Source: an uncultured Verrucomicrobia subdivision 3 bacterium
GTDB lineage: Bacteria > Verrucomicrobiota > Verrucomicrobiia > Limisphaerales > UBA11358
Direction: 5' to 3'
Length of the DNA: 64,000 nucleotides
NCBI GenBank assembly: GCA_903835255.1
Contig: CAILMI010000063.1
Coordinates: 1-64,000 of the forward strand
Each line of letters begins with the position of its first letter. The stretch's first letter is position 1. Shown piece after piece: positions 32,118 through 43,000 of the stretch. The position numbers were made by a program, and so were the translations under genes. Under the pieces are notes generated by a model, which was given only the letters and a program-made list of their open reading frames with translations, ran no database searches and had not been told where the DNA came from.

Positions 32118-34545
32118 AATGGAAAAGCGCTGTGGCCGAGCAGTCACGGTCGGCTACCAGCCGGACCCAATAGGCGGAAAAGGCATCCGGAAAATCGTAT
32201 TGGAGGGTCTGACCGGGATTCACCGATAATTCCTTGTAAACAATCCAGGTTCCCGTCCCGGTGATATCCACTTCCATGCGGAACACCACTGGCGTGGCAG
32301 CGTCATGCGAAAGCTTCAGGCTTTTTTGATCGTAGCCGGTCATGAGATACGCATCTGAAGGCAGGCCCGATTGGACCGAGGTGTGATTCCACGGCCCGCC
32401 GCTGCCGCGCGGCTTGCCCAGCTGCCAGAGATCGTCCACCGCACCGACCCAGAGCGCGCACCGACCCTCGTCAGAGCGAATGATGTGTTCGCCGCCAGCA
32501 TCCTCGCGGACCCCGCTCAGGACCAGCAGACCGCGATAGCTCGCGTAATCCTGGATGTGCCGGTTGTGCGTGGCGATGGGGCGAATCCCCCCAAAGCCGC
32601 CCGCGCTCTCCGCTGGCAATTCATAAAAAGTCCCAAAGGCATTGAACAAGTCGCGTTCGGTGACCACCTCGCGGCAGACCCGCTCTCCCTCGCCCGCGCC
32701 GGGAAGCTCAAAGGATGCGTCGCCCCGGGGCAGACGCCATCGACGCCCGTTCTCCACGCAAATCACAGAGGCCGCATCCACGGTCAAAAAATGGCGCGGG
32801 ATGGAAAGATTAGTTTTAGCCCAGGCCACGCTCGCCGGGTCGTTCGTCCGCCGCAGGCGCAAATCGGCGCCGAGCTCATAGCAGGAGGAGGCGCCGTCGG
32901 AGGCGATGCACTGCAGCGTGCGAGCGTTCCCGCCCCGCGGGTGCAGCAGCCCGCGGCTGACATTGGTTTCACCGGGACGCGCCAGCCCGGAAAAAATCTC
33001 GGCGGCATCCGCAGTGCGGGAGTCGTCATTGTGATAATGAAAAAATGCGGTGAAACGACTGCAATCGCGGCTGGGCTTGATTCTTATCCACGCGCCGGTT
33101 TCTTGGGTTTTAAACTGAATCCAACTCGAACCCCGCGCCGGCACTTCGATCTCGCGCAGTGTTTCCCACTCCCCGCTTCCCCTTTTATCCACTTCCAGAC
33201 TGCAGGTGACCGGCTCCGGATTATCATGGCTTAAAAAAAGCGTGCGGTGTGTGAAGCCAGCAAAAAGGAAGGGGTCAGAAACGGCATCCGCCGTCACTGG
33301 CTCATCGAGCCAGACCGCGCCCCGGCCGATTGCCGGACCCCATTCATCGAGTTGCCCGGGCCTGATCAACTGGAGGTTGGACTGCGATTGTCCGGCCTGC
33401 GCAAGACTGCCCTTCATTCCCCGTCGGACTTCCAAGCGGGTGGCGTCGTCGCAGCCCAGGACAATGCGATCTTTCCAACGGCAAAAATCGCCAATGACTT
33501 TCAGATAGGCGGAGCGCGGGGCGATGCCTGCGGAACGAGTGGCGCAGAATATTTTAGGAAAATGCCAGAACGCGCCATGCATGGTCATCAGCAGATCCTC
33601 CTCGCCAATGTCGCGGATGCGCGGCCACTCCGTAAACCAGCCATGGGCGCCATCATAGGCATGGCTCGCCTTGGGCAGCCGGTAGCTGTGCCAGGCGCCG
33701 CGATCGAGGCACATTAAAATCAGAGACCGGGAATCCCAGCCGAGGCTCCAGAGGGGATCGCTGTCCGGATGCGGATTCCCATAAATTCCGCCCGGGCCGG
33801 TGACCTCGGTGAATTGGGTGCGGCGCAGGAGCTGCCAGTCTTCCCCGGGGCGATGCCATTCCGCGAGGGCGCCGCTCGGGGAGGCGGGGTTCGTTTCTGC
33901 CGCCCGCCCGCGCTGGCCGTTTTGGGCATACACCACGCGGCCTTGTCCAGAGTAAAGCCCTTTGCCGTGGTATCCGGGCAGAGCGGAGATGACGGCGCCG
34001 GGATGAAGTTCGGCCCTGGATCCCGGCGGAGGCGGATTGTTATCTTTGATCCGACCGGCGACTTCCAGAGTATGAACATCGACCTCGTAAAGCCCCTCCT
34101 CCATGGTGGCAAATAAAATTTTATTCGTGGGATCGTTCAAATCACGGGCATTGGCCGTCAGGCGGCCGGGCATGAATGGAGGCGGAATCACGCGAACATG
34201 GCGGCGCGGATCAATCCAGTAAGGCCCGAGGATGAGCTGCTCCGACTCCCGATGAATCATGCGGTTCGCTGGCGTGCCGCCGACACTTTCCGGGCGGATA
34301 ATCTGTTCCAGTTCCGGAGTGATCTCATACAGTTTATCCGATGACCCGAAGGGCCGATGCGGGGCATAGGTGACCACCCACAGCCGGTCCGCCCAAGGAA
34401 CCACCGCCCCCGTGCCGCATTCCCCTTCCTCATTAAACATGGCGAGACTCGGATAGATTCCCGAAAGGCTTAAAGGTTCTACCGCCACCGCCGTGCGGAC
34501 CGCGACTGCAATCAACGCAGACAGTAAAAGCGCGCTGCAATTCAT
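32110..34545 (-). CDS. Secreted propeller-like protein with duplicated roughly 70-residue module, function unknown
   Basis: An 811-residue protein starting at 34545 (MNCSALLLSALIAVAVRTAV, signal peptide). The N-terminal 420 residues read as repeated beta-strands with Trp and Gly turns (WADRLWVVTYAPHRPFGSSD; KILFATMEEGLYEVDVHTLE; DSRSLILMCLDRGAWHSYRL), consistent with a beta-propeller. Two copies of a module follow, at about residues 435-503 and 741-811. Both have LxLSHD, then PV, EVD-x-x-G-x-G-x-W, a Phe strand, A-x-W-x-R and RDCS-x-x-x-x-FHY. Between them lie strands with FYELPAESAGGFGG and IRSDEGRCALWVGAVDDLW. No catalytic motif is recognised. Its place between two secreted glycan genes suggests glycan binding or an unclassified hydrolase or lyase (inferred). 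It ends inside the GH79 gene's start. Confidence 0.75.
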   Translation of the reverse strand: MNCSALLLSALIAVAVRTAVAVEPLSLSGIYPSLAMFNEEGECGTGAVVPWADRLWVVTYAPHRPFGSSDKLYEITPELEQIIRPESVGGTPANRMIHRESEQLILGPYWIDPRRHVRVIPPPFMPGRLTANARDLNDPTNKILFATMEEGLYEVDVHTLEVAGRIKDNNPPPPGSRAELHPGAVISALPGYHGKGLYSGQGRVVYAQNGQRGRAAETNPASPSGALAEWHRPGEDWQLLRRTQFTEVTGPGGIYGNPHPDSDPLWSLGWDSRSLILMCLDRGAWHSYRLPKASHAYDGAHGWFTEWPRIRDIGEEDLLMTMHGAFWHFPKIFCATRSAGIAPRSAYLKVIGDFCRWKDRIVLGCDDATRLEVRRGMKGSLAQAGQSQSNLQLIRPGQLDEWGPAIGRGAVWLDEPVTADAVSDPFLFAGFTHRTLFLSHDNPEPVTCSLEVDKRGSGEWETLREIEVPARGSSWIQFKTQETGAWIRIKPSRDCSRFTAFFHYHNDDSRTADAAEIFSGLARPGETNVSRGLLHPRGGNARTLQCIASDGASSCYELGADLRLRRTNDPASVAWAKTNLSIPRHFLTVDAASVICVENGRRWRLPRGDASFELPGAGEGERVCREVVTERDLFNAFGTFYELPAESAGGFGGIRPIATHNRHIQDYASYRGLLVLSGVREDAGGEHIIRSDEGRCALWVGAVDDLWQLGKPRGSGGPWNHTSVQSGLPSDAYLMTGYDQKSLKLSHDAATPVVFRMEVDITGTGTWIVYKELSVNPGQTLQYDFPDAFSAYWVRLVADRDCSATALFHYE

Positions 34546-34564
34546 GGGCTTAAGGATGAAAAGC

Positions 34565-37500
34565 CTAAGGCGAGCGAAGACGAAAGAAGACCGCCGAAGA
34601 GGCCGGCTGGAGGTTGGCCGACCATTCATTGGTCAGCTGCGAACCCGGCACATCCACCCAATTATTGCCCAGGCCAAGCCCCAGGGAATTGGTCTGCGAC
34701 TGCAAGCACCAGCCGGTATAATTAAACGGCCACTGCAGCTGCAGCGCGGCGCCAGAGACGGTGCAGATCAAATTGGTTGGCGGCAGAATCAGCGCGGCGG
34801 GATAGAGATTAAATTGCTGGCTGGGGCCCCCGCTGAACGACTGCTGAATCAAGCGCGTTCCGGGCGCTGTGCCGGCCGCGTCCAGAGACAGTCCGCTCAG
34901 GCGGTTGATGAACTGATAACAACCATTGCCCGCTGAGACAGGCAGCCACTGATCACTTTGCAATGCGCCGAAGGTCTGCTGGAGGACGGAGGCGCCGCTG
35001 TTGGTGGAGGCGCCGCTCACGTTCATGACCTTGGCGCTGTTTTTATTTTTAATCTGATAATAGCCACGGTCAGCCGGAGTCAGCTGCCACTGATCACTGG
35101 CCAGCGAATTTGCAAACCCCAAAATGACGGCCGCACCATTGGCCGTGGACGCATTGGTCACGACGGCGAACAGGAAGCTATTGGCGTCCTGAAAGCGGCC
35201 GTAGCCCTCCTCATCGATCGAGTTAAAAAACACCTCATTTCCGGAGCTCCCCAGGCTGTTGACGGCTCCCACCTGGTAATTCTGGGAGTAATAATTCTGG
35301 GTGCCATAATTCTGCGACTGGATGGCGGCGTTCACCAGGGTGTTATTAAAAAAGAAATTGTGCGACGTGAGGCTATTGGCGGGAGTGGATCCATTCCGCA
35401 GACCATTGCCGCCTGAACACCAGTTGCCGACAATCGTGTTGTATTGGACGGGAGTGTTGGTGATGGCATTGTTGTAAAGATTGACCCCCTTGTTCGTGAT
35501 ATTATTAAAAATGTTGCCCAGCACGACATTATAAGAAGCACCCTGCTCAACGAAAACGCCTTCGCGAAGCAGATCATGGCAATAATTAAACTTCACAACG
35601 GCGCCACTGGTAAATGAATCACAGTCCACACCGTCCATATTGACTGCGCTCACATCATTGGCAGAAATCAGGCACTTGCCTGCCGACTGCTGGAGCCAGA
35701 TGCCGCGCGCCGAGCCATTGGTAAGGGTGCAGCGCGTCACCGCCATGGGTGTAATGTTGCCATTGTACCGAATCAAATCCGTAGACCCGCGCACCAGGGG
35801 AGACCCGAAGTTTTGCAAGCGCACGGCATCCACCTGAGCCATGAACGCACCATTAAAGGAGATGCCGTCCAAGTTTGTCTGATTGCCGCCGTCAATGATC
35901 CCGCCGGAAATGGAAATATAACCGGACGAAGTCCCATTGCTAATGACGCATCCGGCGGTGGTGGCGCCGCTCACCTGCAGGGTTCCATTCAGCAAGACAC
36001 AGGTCCTTGAGTAGAGTACCAGCGGCGCGGCTCCGACGGGGAAAGTGCCGTTCAGATGGAGCACGATGACGTCGTCAGGGTTGGCGGCCATCGCACTCAA
36101 GTATTGCGACTGGACACTGTCAATCGTGGCCGAGCTGATGACCACATCCGTGCGCCCCTTCGCATTGACGATGGCATTGGTATGCTGATTATGAATCAGC
36201 GGGGGGTAAAAATAATATTGGTCCGGGGCGGTCAGAGGTGACTGATAGGCCAGAATTTTGTCTCGGGCGCTCGCGGCACCCACATAATTCGTGGCATTCC
36301 CCTCCTTGAAAAGCGTGTCGATGAACACATTCTGGCTGCCGATGGAATTCACTCCCGCCCGCGCATTGCCGCCCAGCGAACAGGACACAATCAGGGTATT
36401 GGTCCCATCCGCCAGAATCCCGGTGCCATTGAGGTTGCAGGTGTTGTTGGCAATGACGTTGTCGCTGCCGCTGAGAAAGCCGATGCCGGTGCCATTGCTG
36501 TTGCAGATATTATTGGCAAACGTGCTGCGGGCGCAGCCGATAGAAATGCCGGTCGCATTTTGATGGCAATAATTCTCCAGGCACACGGCCTGCGTCGCAT
36601 TGGACACGGAGATGCCGGCGCTGTTGGTGCAACCGGACACCTCGCACCGGGTGACGGTCAGCTCATTGTCAAAATTGGTCTTCCCGTTGCCGTTCATCGC
36701 AATGCCATCCAGCCCGCAATTCACGACCGTCACCCGGTCCACGTTGACCCGGTCTGCTGCGGGCACAAAAATGCCATTGATGTTCGCGCCGCTTCCGTCG
36801 AGCCATCCGCCCGCAACGGATACATTGGTCGAGCCCGCGGCGATTTGGATCAAGGGAGCGGTCACGGCAGCAGTGGTCGCCTTGATCACCGCGCCGCTGG
36901 CCACCAGGCATTCGCGCGAGCCCAGAACAAGGCCCGCGCTGCCCACCCAATACGTCGCATTATTGGTCAGCCGAATCACGATGTAGGAATTGGGGAAGTT
37001 GCCGCGGGTCGTATTGATCAAAGACTGGACCGTGGCGATGGAACCTGAGGTGTCATTGATGGTCTTGACGCCACTGTCTCCGGCGGGATTTTCGATGAAG
37101 GTGTTCGTGGGCACCGTGTAGAGCATGCGACCCGCGCCCTGAAGCGCCATAGCGACCGAGTTCAAGGAACAATCTAAAGGGGAAACGCCTTCGCTTTCGG
37201 CGGATGGAAGACTTTCGCAACCCGACAGCGCGGTCACGGCATAAACATAAATCAGGTTGGGATTGCTGACGCTCGTGTCGGCATAGGCGTTGGCGTTTGT
37301 AACTGTGACAATCGAAGCCCAAGTCTGATCGCCACTCAATTTTCGATAAACACTATAGCGGGTCACCCCGCTGACGGCTCCCCAGCTGACGGTGATGGAA
37401 CCACACGCGGGGCTGACCGCGGTGATCGAAGGCGCGGCGGGCGGAACGCACGGCACGCTTCCCAAAGCAAAATCCCAGGATGAGGCCAAGGCAACGCCGG

Positions 37501-39136
37501 ACGCCGTGTATTGATCCGCGGACACGGTGGCGAGAAAATTAGTTGTCGCCGCACCGTTGTAACCCACCAGCACGGCATCGCCCGCGGGTGAAAAACCCGT
37601 TCCATCTACGGTGAGGGTCGCCACAGTGCCGGCGGAAACCGAACTCGTGATCGTCCAGTCAAAATTGGTGAACAAGGTTGTTTGAGGCGACGGGCTCCCA
37701 CCAAAAGTGCCCGGCTCATGGGGCGTGACGCTGAGGGTGGTGGGGCCGCTATAAGCAGTCAGATTAAGCGAGACCGGACGGTAATGGCTATTCAGTCCTA
37801 TCGGGAAACTTGCCGCTCCCGCTCCTGCGTAAATCCGGGCCATGGGACCGTTCACCATGGAATGGGACGAGGCACCGCCGGTATAATTGGCTGAACTACC
37901 GAGGGTCAGCAGATTGCTCGAGGTGGTGGTTAATGGGCCGCTGGCCAAAGCCAAAATGCCGCTCACCGTGCAGCTACTGCTTAAAACCAAGCCGCTGGCA
38001 TTCGTGAGCGTCAGATTTTTGACTGTCGCCGGCAGACCAGTGCCCGCGACCTGCGCAGCGGAGCCGGCGTAGGTGTAATATGCCGCCGAATCGAACGTCC
38101 GGATTGCCGTCTGGACGTTGCCGCTGGCAGAGGAGGCATTAATGCCACTGGGGTCGGTGATCTGCACCCCCCCGTCGGCCGCAAGGAGGAACGATCCAGA
38201 TCCCGTCACATTGTTGCCATTGAAATTGAGAGTGGCGCCCGCATTGACCGATGCTGTGCCGGTGACCGCGACCGGCGCACTTAAGGCAAGCACGCCTCCG
38301 GTGTTCGCGTTGGTGAAATTAGCGACCGTGGCGGGCATCCCCAATGTTTTTTGATTCGTTGCGCCATTGAAAACATAGTTGGCACTCACGGATAAGGTGA
38401 CCGCCCCCGCCCCCCCATTCACCTGAATTGCGCCCAAATTGCCGTTGGTGATGCCATTGGCGTTGGCGGTGATCAGGGTCGCCCCCGCTGCCAGGCTGAA
38501 CTGGCATGATGAATTGTTCAGATTAATGACATTGGTTCCGGTGATCAGGGTTCCATTGACAAATAAACCGATGGACGACCCTGTCGCCGTCGCCCTGAAA
38601 ATCAGCCCGGACGCGTTCGTGATTCCCGTTAAATCCAGCGTGGTGCCGGAATAATTCGTGATCCCGATTTTCGTATTGGCGCTGGAAAGATCCGCGGAGC
38701 CGACCCATCGAGAGTCACCGGCAAAAAGGATATTGAACTGGCCGGCGGACGACGACTGGGCGACAGCTCCATTGTTGGTAAAATTGCCGGACAATTTTAA
38801 AACCCGGGTGCTGGTTGTGTTGGTCGCCGCAATCGTCCCCGAGGCATTGACCGTGAGCGTTTTAGCCGAGCTGGGGGCCGCCGATGTCCCATCCACAATC
38901 ACTTTGGTTCCGGACAGCACCACTGCGTCATCGCTGATGGTGGGCACCCCATTTACCCCGGACGCATTGGTCCATGTCGTCGAGGAGCTCCAATTGGCCC
39001 CGCCCGCCGCCGTGTTCGTGCTAAAGTAAACAGCCGCATCCGCATCCGGACGGAAGAGGAAAAAAGCGGAACAAAGACTGCCCCAGAACAAGAGGGGAAA
39101 ATGGCGGGCGGCACCCGTGATTCGACATTTCTTCAT
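34565..39136 (-). CDS. Giant secreted protein: beta-strand repeats, FN3, two beta-helices, ricin-type lectin, VFFRL C-terminal module
   Basis: 1523 residues from 39136 (MKKCRITGAARHFPLLFWGS, signal peptide to about 33). Layout by position: residues about 35-560 are Ser/Thr/Asn/Ala-rich beta-strand repeats (such as GSFLLAADGGVQITDPSG). A fibronectin-III-like domain covers 565-650 (APSITAVSPACGSITVSWGA). Right-handed parallel beta-helices cover about 695-990 and 1010-1300, with short Asn/Gly/Cys rungs (NNICNSNGTGIGFLSGSDNV). A ricin-type beta-trefoil covers about 1310-1445 (repeated SDQWQLTPA / SDQWLPVSA motifs). A C-terminal module with GWCLQSQTNSLGLGLGNNW ends VFFRLRSP. It may be a surface-attached polysaccharide-binding or lyase-like protein. 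Its beta-helix part is paralogous to the 44699-46756 protein. No clear lyase active site is identified. It is very low in charged residues compared with neighbouring enzymes. Confidence 0.82.
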   Translation of the reverse strand: MKKCRITGAARHFPLLFWGSLCSAFFLFRPDADAAVYFSTNTAAGGANWSSSTTWTNASGVNGVPTISDDAVVLSGTKVIVDGTSAAPSSAKTLTVNASGTIAATNTTSTRVLKLSGNFTNNGAVAQSSSAGQFNILFAGDSRWVGSADLSSANTKIGITNYSGTTLDLTGITNASGLIFRATATGSSIGLFVNGTLITGTNVINLNNSSCQFSLAAGATLITANANGITNGNLGAIQVNGGAGAVTLSVSANYVFNGATNQKTLGMPATVANFTNANTGGVLALSAPVAVTGTASVNAGATLNFNGNNVTGSGSFLLAADGGVQITDPSGINASSASGNVQTAIRTFDSAAYYTYAGSAAQVAGTGLPATVKNLTLTNASGLVLSSSCTVSGILALASGPLTTTSSNLLTLGSSANYTGGASSHSMVNGPMARIYAGAGAASFPIGLNSHYRPVSLNLTAYSGPTTLSVTPHEPGTFGGSPSPQTTLFTNFDWTITSSVSAGTVATLTVDGTGFSPAGDAVLVGYNGAATTNFLATVSADQYTASGVALASSWDFALGSVPCVPPAAPSITAVSPACGSITVSWGAVSGVTRYSVYRKLSGDQTWASIVTVTNANAYADTSVSNPNLIYVYAVTALSGCESLPSAESEGVSPLDCSLNSVAMALQGAGRMLYTVPTNTFIENPAGDSGVKTINDTSGSIATVQSLINTTRGNFPNSYIVIRLTNNATYWVGSAGLVLGSRECLVASGAVIKATTAAVTAPLIQIAAGSTNVSVAGGWLDGSGANINGIFVPAADRVNVDRVTVVNCGLDGIAMNGNGKTNFDNELTVTRCEVSGCTNSAGISVSNATQAVCLENYCHQNATGISIGCARSTFANNICNSNGTGIGFLSGSDNVIANNTCNLNGTGILADGTNTLIVSCSLGGNARAGVNSIGSQNVFIDTLFKEGNATNYVGAASARDKILAYQSPLTAPDQYYFYPPLIHNQHTNAIVNAKGRTDVVISSATIDSVQSQYLSAMAANPDDVIVLHLNGTFPVGAAPLVLYSRTCVLLNGTLQVSGATTAGCVISNGTSSGYISISGGIIDGGNQTNLDGISFNGAFMAQVDAVRLQNFGSPLVRGSTDLIRYNGNITPMAVTRCTLTNGSARGIWLQQSAGKCLISANDVSAVNMDGVDCDSFTSGAVVKFNYCHDLLREGVFVEQGASYNVVLGNIFNNITNKGVNLYNNAITNTPVQYNTIVGNWCSGGNGLRNGSTPANSLTSHNFFFNNTLVNAAIQSQNYGTQNYYSQNYQVGAVNSLGSSGNEVFFNSIDEEGYGRFQDANSFLFAVVTNASTANGAAVILGFANSLASDQWQLTPADRGYYQIKNKNSAKVMNVSGASTNSGASVLQQTFGALQSDQWLPVSAGNGCYQFINRLSGLSLDAAGTAPGTRLIQQSFSGGPSQQFNLYPAALILPPTNLICTVSGAALQLQWPFNYTGWCLQSQTNSLGLGLGNNWVDVPGSQLTNEWSANLQPASSAVFFRLRSP

Positions 39137-39157
39137 ATAAAAAGATGTAAAAACTAA

Positions 39158-39182
39158 GGGGCAAAGCCTGAAGCTTTGCCCC
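39158..39182 (-). terminator. Perfect 10-bp hairpin with T-rich flank, between pseudopilin and giant beta-helix gene
   Basis: GGGGCAAAGC, loop CTGAA, GCTTTGCCCC: a perfect stem 28 bases after the pseudopilin stop. On the minus strand the 3' flank is TTAGTTTTTACATC, so it should act as a terminator or an attenuator before the downstream gene, which starts 22 bases further on. Confidence 0.75.
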
Positions 39183-39209
39183 TCGGCGAAAAAATCACCA
39201 AAAACCGGC

Positions 39210-39944
39210 TTAATAATTCTTTGTGCCAATCACTTTCTTGGACTGGGTATGGCCATCAAAATAACCATAGTTGCGGACTCCGCCGTGAACCGGAGTGCTG
39301 GGCAAGGCATTCACACCGCCCGGTTCCGGCCAGGCATTCCCCGAGCCCACCGCGTCCACATCCACCAGGAACCACACATCCGTCAGCGGCTTCAAGTTTG
39401 AAATCGCATTTATCTTTTTGGGCGGATAGGGGCCGCTTCCATAAGCCGGATATCCGAAGGGATCCATCGCCACTCCTAACGCGTTGGTCAGACCGTTGGC
39501 GATGGGATCTGTCCGCAGATACATCTTCACAGTCAAGTTGGTCGGCGATGTGTTGGCGTTATACCGGCTAAATCCCGGGCACGTAAACGCCGGCGCGGCG
39601 CGCAATGTCGAATCCGGGGCTTTATACCCCAGATACGTGGCCAAATAATAAATCAAGTTCTGCATGGAACTTTGAGTGTTGTCGTACGCCGCGTTCTGGC
39701 CCTGCCAAAGGCCGAATGAAGACCCCTCCCCCGGCGGCAAAAAATTATTGTTGTCGTCAATAAACATCTGCAACGCCAGATGCGTTTGGTGAAAGTTAGA
39801 CAGGCACCCCGTCTGCGCCGCCTTCTGCTTGGCTTTGGAGAGCGCCGGCAACAGCATGGCCGCCAGAATGGCGATGATGGCAATCACCACCAAGAGCTCA
39901 ATCAGCGTGAAGGCTGAAACAAATTTCCCTTTCATTATTTTCAT
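39210..39944 (-). CDS. Type II secretion-type pseudopilin with H-X9-DG motif
   Basis: A 244-residue protein with a classical prepilin leader: [20 protein letters not shown] with the cleavage/methylation site before Phe (SA-FTLIE) and the hydrophobic helix [20 protein letters not shown]. The C-terminal domain ends with [13 protein letters not shown], an exact H-X9-DG motif, characteristic of the large pseudopilin expansions in Planctomycetes, Lentisphaerae and Verrucomicrobia. Mature parts show a Cys pair candidate (TGCLSNF, FTCPGF). It would be cleaved by a prepilin peptidase encoded elsewhere and assemble in a short pseudopilus or act as an anchored surface protein. The gene is isolated between two strong hairpins, which suggests it is expressed separately from, or more strongly than, the neighbouring giants. 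Confidence 0.92.
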   Translation of the reverse strand: MKIMKGKFVSAFTLIELLVVIAIIAILAAMLLPALSKAKQKAAQTGCLSNFHQTHLALQMFIDDNNNFLPPGEGSSFGLWQGQNAAYDNTQSSMQNLIYYLATYLGYKAPDSTLRAAPAFTCPGFSRYNANTSPTNLTVKMYLRTDPIANGLTNALGVAMDPFGYPAYGSGPYPPKKINAISNLKPLTDVWFLVDVDAVGSGNAWPEPGGVNALPSTPVHGGVRNYGYFDGHTQSKKVIGTKNY

Positions 39945-39965
39945 TTTAAAAACTTAAACTGCAGT

Positions 39966-40006
39966 GCCGCGGGTGTGCCGCATCAGCTGATCCGGCACAC
40001 CCCGGC
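39966..40006. terminator. Long hairpin between the PATR-repeat giant and the pseudopilin gene
   Basis: GCCGCGGGTGTGCCG pairs with CGGCACACCCCGGC (one bulge), and the intervening ATCAGCTGAT is itself palindromic, extending the stem. It is followed by TTTTTT on the plus strand and by the weaker TTTAAGTTTTTAAA on the minus strand. As genes on both sides are minus-strand, it probably ends or attenuates the upstream transcript, or it stabilises mRNA ends. Confidence 0.65.
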
Positions 40007-40015
40007 AAACTTTTT

Positions 40016-43000
40016 TCAAGGATAAACAAGGCGATAAAACACCGTCGGGATTGCGGGATCCACCGTATTGGTAAGCGGGGGCACCGGGGTGGGTGTCACC
40101 GCCGACCAGTTGGTGGTCAAGCCGGTGGTTAACCCATTGGTTTGGACCTGCAGACGCCATCCCTGTCCGGCGGGCCAATTCAGCACCAGCTGGCTGCCGC
40201 TGACAGAATAGGTGATGTTCGTCGGATTCGGCGTCGTTGTCGGCACGGTGAGGACTTGGATTGTCCCATCAATCGCCAGCTTATTTGTCCACGTGTAATC
40301 CGACGGCAAGTTTAACGTGGTGAATCCAGCCGCGGCGCCCGTGTTGCTCAGCAGCTTGAAGGTATCGCCCACGTTCAGCGCCGGGCCCAGATTGGTCACC
40401 GTCAGGGTGCTGGAGGAAATGGACTGCGTGCCCGTGACCACGAGATAATCATTCGTTGCCACCGCGTTGGTCGTGTTGATGCGGAAAGAGGCGCTGGCGC
40501 CCGCATTCAGGGTCAAATCATTCCCAACGGTTAACACGCCAATGCTGGCGCCGCCCGGAGCAAGCTTGGTCCCTGAGCGCAAGGCAACCGGCCCTGCAAA
40601 AGAACCGTTTCCAGCCAGGGTTCCATTGCTGACCACGGTGGACCCCGTATACGTATTGACGCCATTCAGCGTGAGCGAACCGGAGCCCGCTTTGATAAGG
40701 TCGGCCGCCCCGCCTACAAGCGCGTTGGTGATCGTCAGATTATAGGCGCCGCAATCCAGGGTGTTCGTATTTGCGACGTTGACGGTGCCTGCCCCCGCAA
40801 AAAAGTTTGCCAAGGTGCCATTGTATCCGCCCGCCCCCAAGGCCACCACGCTTCCCCCATTTAAGTTTAAAACAACATTCGGAGCGGCCGCGGGCGTTGT
40901 GATGTTGGCTGCAACCGTCCGCAACGTGCCTCCATTCAGAGTGATGGTATTATGCCGATACACGCCGGCATTGGCCGTTGAATCCGAACAGAGCTCCAGC
41001 TGATTGGAAATATTGAGAGAGCCGCCGTTGATCGTCAGGGTGCTGTACATGTCAACCCCACCCAGAGCGGAGGAAGAAGTCATGGTTCCTCCGACAGCGC
41101 CAAAACCCGCTCGATTCAGGTTGACGGTGCCGTCATTGACCGTAAATGTGGCGGCCCCCTTGTAACCGATATCCACGCGACTCCCAGGATCCGGCACATT
41201 TAAAGTTCCGCTGTTAACGGTCAGGCTGTAGGAATTGACGGTGTTTCCGCTTTCATGCAGATAAACCACATCTCCCGCCCACCCCAGTAAATTGACAGTG
41301 CCGCCATTCAATTCAAATGAGCAGTCCGTACTGTTGTTGGCATTTCCCACGGAAAGGCCGGTCACATTCAGAACCGCGCCATTCGACACAATCATGCTGC
41401 CTCCAGAACCGCCAGCGCTGCCCAACAGAATGGTCCGCGTCATGTTCAGGTTGGTGTAGGTCCAATTCGCTGAGCTGGCAACCGCCAGGGTGCCGCCGGC
41501 CACGGAAAGACGACCGTAAGGGGTGCTGGCGGAGAGAGTGCCGGTGAGCGTGAGCGCATTGCCATTCGTTTTCACAAGTCCTCCAAAATTGGTGATATTC
41601 CCGCCCGGCAATACCAGGTTAGACACCTCCGTATCCAGAAAGAGCACGTTGGTTCCCGCATTAATGGAGCTGTTCAAAGTAATGGGCTGGGTGCCCCGAT
41701 TACGTAAGTATCCGCCATTGGTCCCCAGGGTAATCGGGGTCGTCCAGCTGGTCAGATTACTACGGTTGAACGTCAGAGCCGAGGCATTTGAAATAATCAC
41801 ATTGGCGCTGGCCCCCAAGTTTCCACTCGCGCCGCCGGTGCCAATCTGCAGCTCGCCGTAATTGATGATGGTGTCGCCGGTGTACGTATTATTTGTGGCG
41901 AGAACCAGCATTCCCTGGCCTCCATACGTTTTCGTAAGGCTGCCACTGCCGCCAATCGGGGTGTTGATGGTGAAGGTATACGTTCCCGAGGCGCTCCCGA
42001 AACTTCCCCCATTCGTGCCCAGAGTAATGCCGCGGTTCGTATTGGAAATGGATACGTTGCCGGTGGAGCGGAGCGTCCCGCCATTGAGAACCAACTGATT
42101 TGTATTCAGAGTGGCCGGATTGGTGCCGAGATTTGCTTCGCTGTCAATCCAGGTGGTTCCGCCCATGAGCGTGAGCGGCTGGGTGAGCAGCCCGGCGTTG
42201 GTCACCCAAACAGACCCCGCCATCACCGTCACCGGGGCCGCGTTCGTCCCCACGATGGCAATGTTGCCGTAATGATTCGTGTCCACTTGGAACGAGTTGG
42301 TGCCCGTGATATTCCCCGCCAATGTCAGCATCTGATTCGTGGCGGCATCAAACTGCGTATTCGCTGCCAGAACAAGATCCGCATTGATGACATGGCTTCC
42401 AATGGTGGCTTGCACCACCGCATTGGTGTTCACAGCCGACAAGGTGACCGCACCCGGGCCATTGAGGGTGTAGGCGTTGTTATTGGCAAATTTGAGTTTT
42501 TTAACCGTGTGCCCCACATCATTGCCGACCGCGCGAGGGGTGGTGATATAGCTTCCGAACAGAGCGTCATTGCCGCTGTTGTTCGGCACAAGGAGCGTCC
42601 AGTTGGCAAGGGTGGACCAGGACCCATCCGCATCCACTCCCCACTGGTTAATCGTGCCATTCACGCCCACAACCACCTGAATGGCCGAGCCGGTATTCGT
42701 GAAGACGTATGTTGTCCCATCCGCAGGATTATTCACCGCCAGATTGGCGACATTGCCCACCAAAGATCCCGAGAAACTAAACAGGGTATAGGTTCCGGGA
42801 GTCGAAAACGGGCTGGTGGTGCCTTCCACATACAGATTAATGCGGGCGCCATTAAGGGTGAGCCCGCCGGAATTGGCCACGGAGAAGGAATCATTCGCGC
42901 CAGAGCCAAACTGAAAGTTGGCATAGCCCCCGGCGGCGGTGGATCCTAGCGTCAACGCATTGACGTTCATTGTGGTGCCGCCCGACAACGACAGGGAACC

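Noticed and set aside
34565-39136. Assigning the beta-helix giant as an alginate lyase or epimerase.
   Set aside because: Beta-helix folds are shared by many functions and no catalytic residues could be identified.
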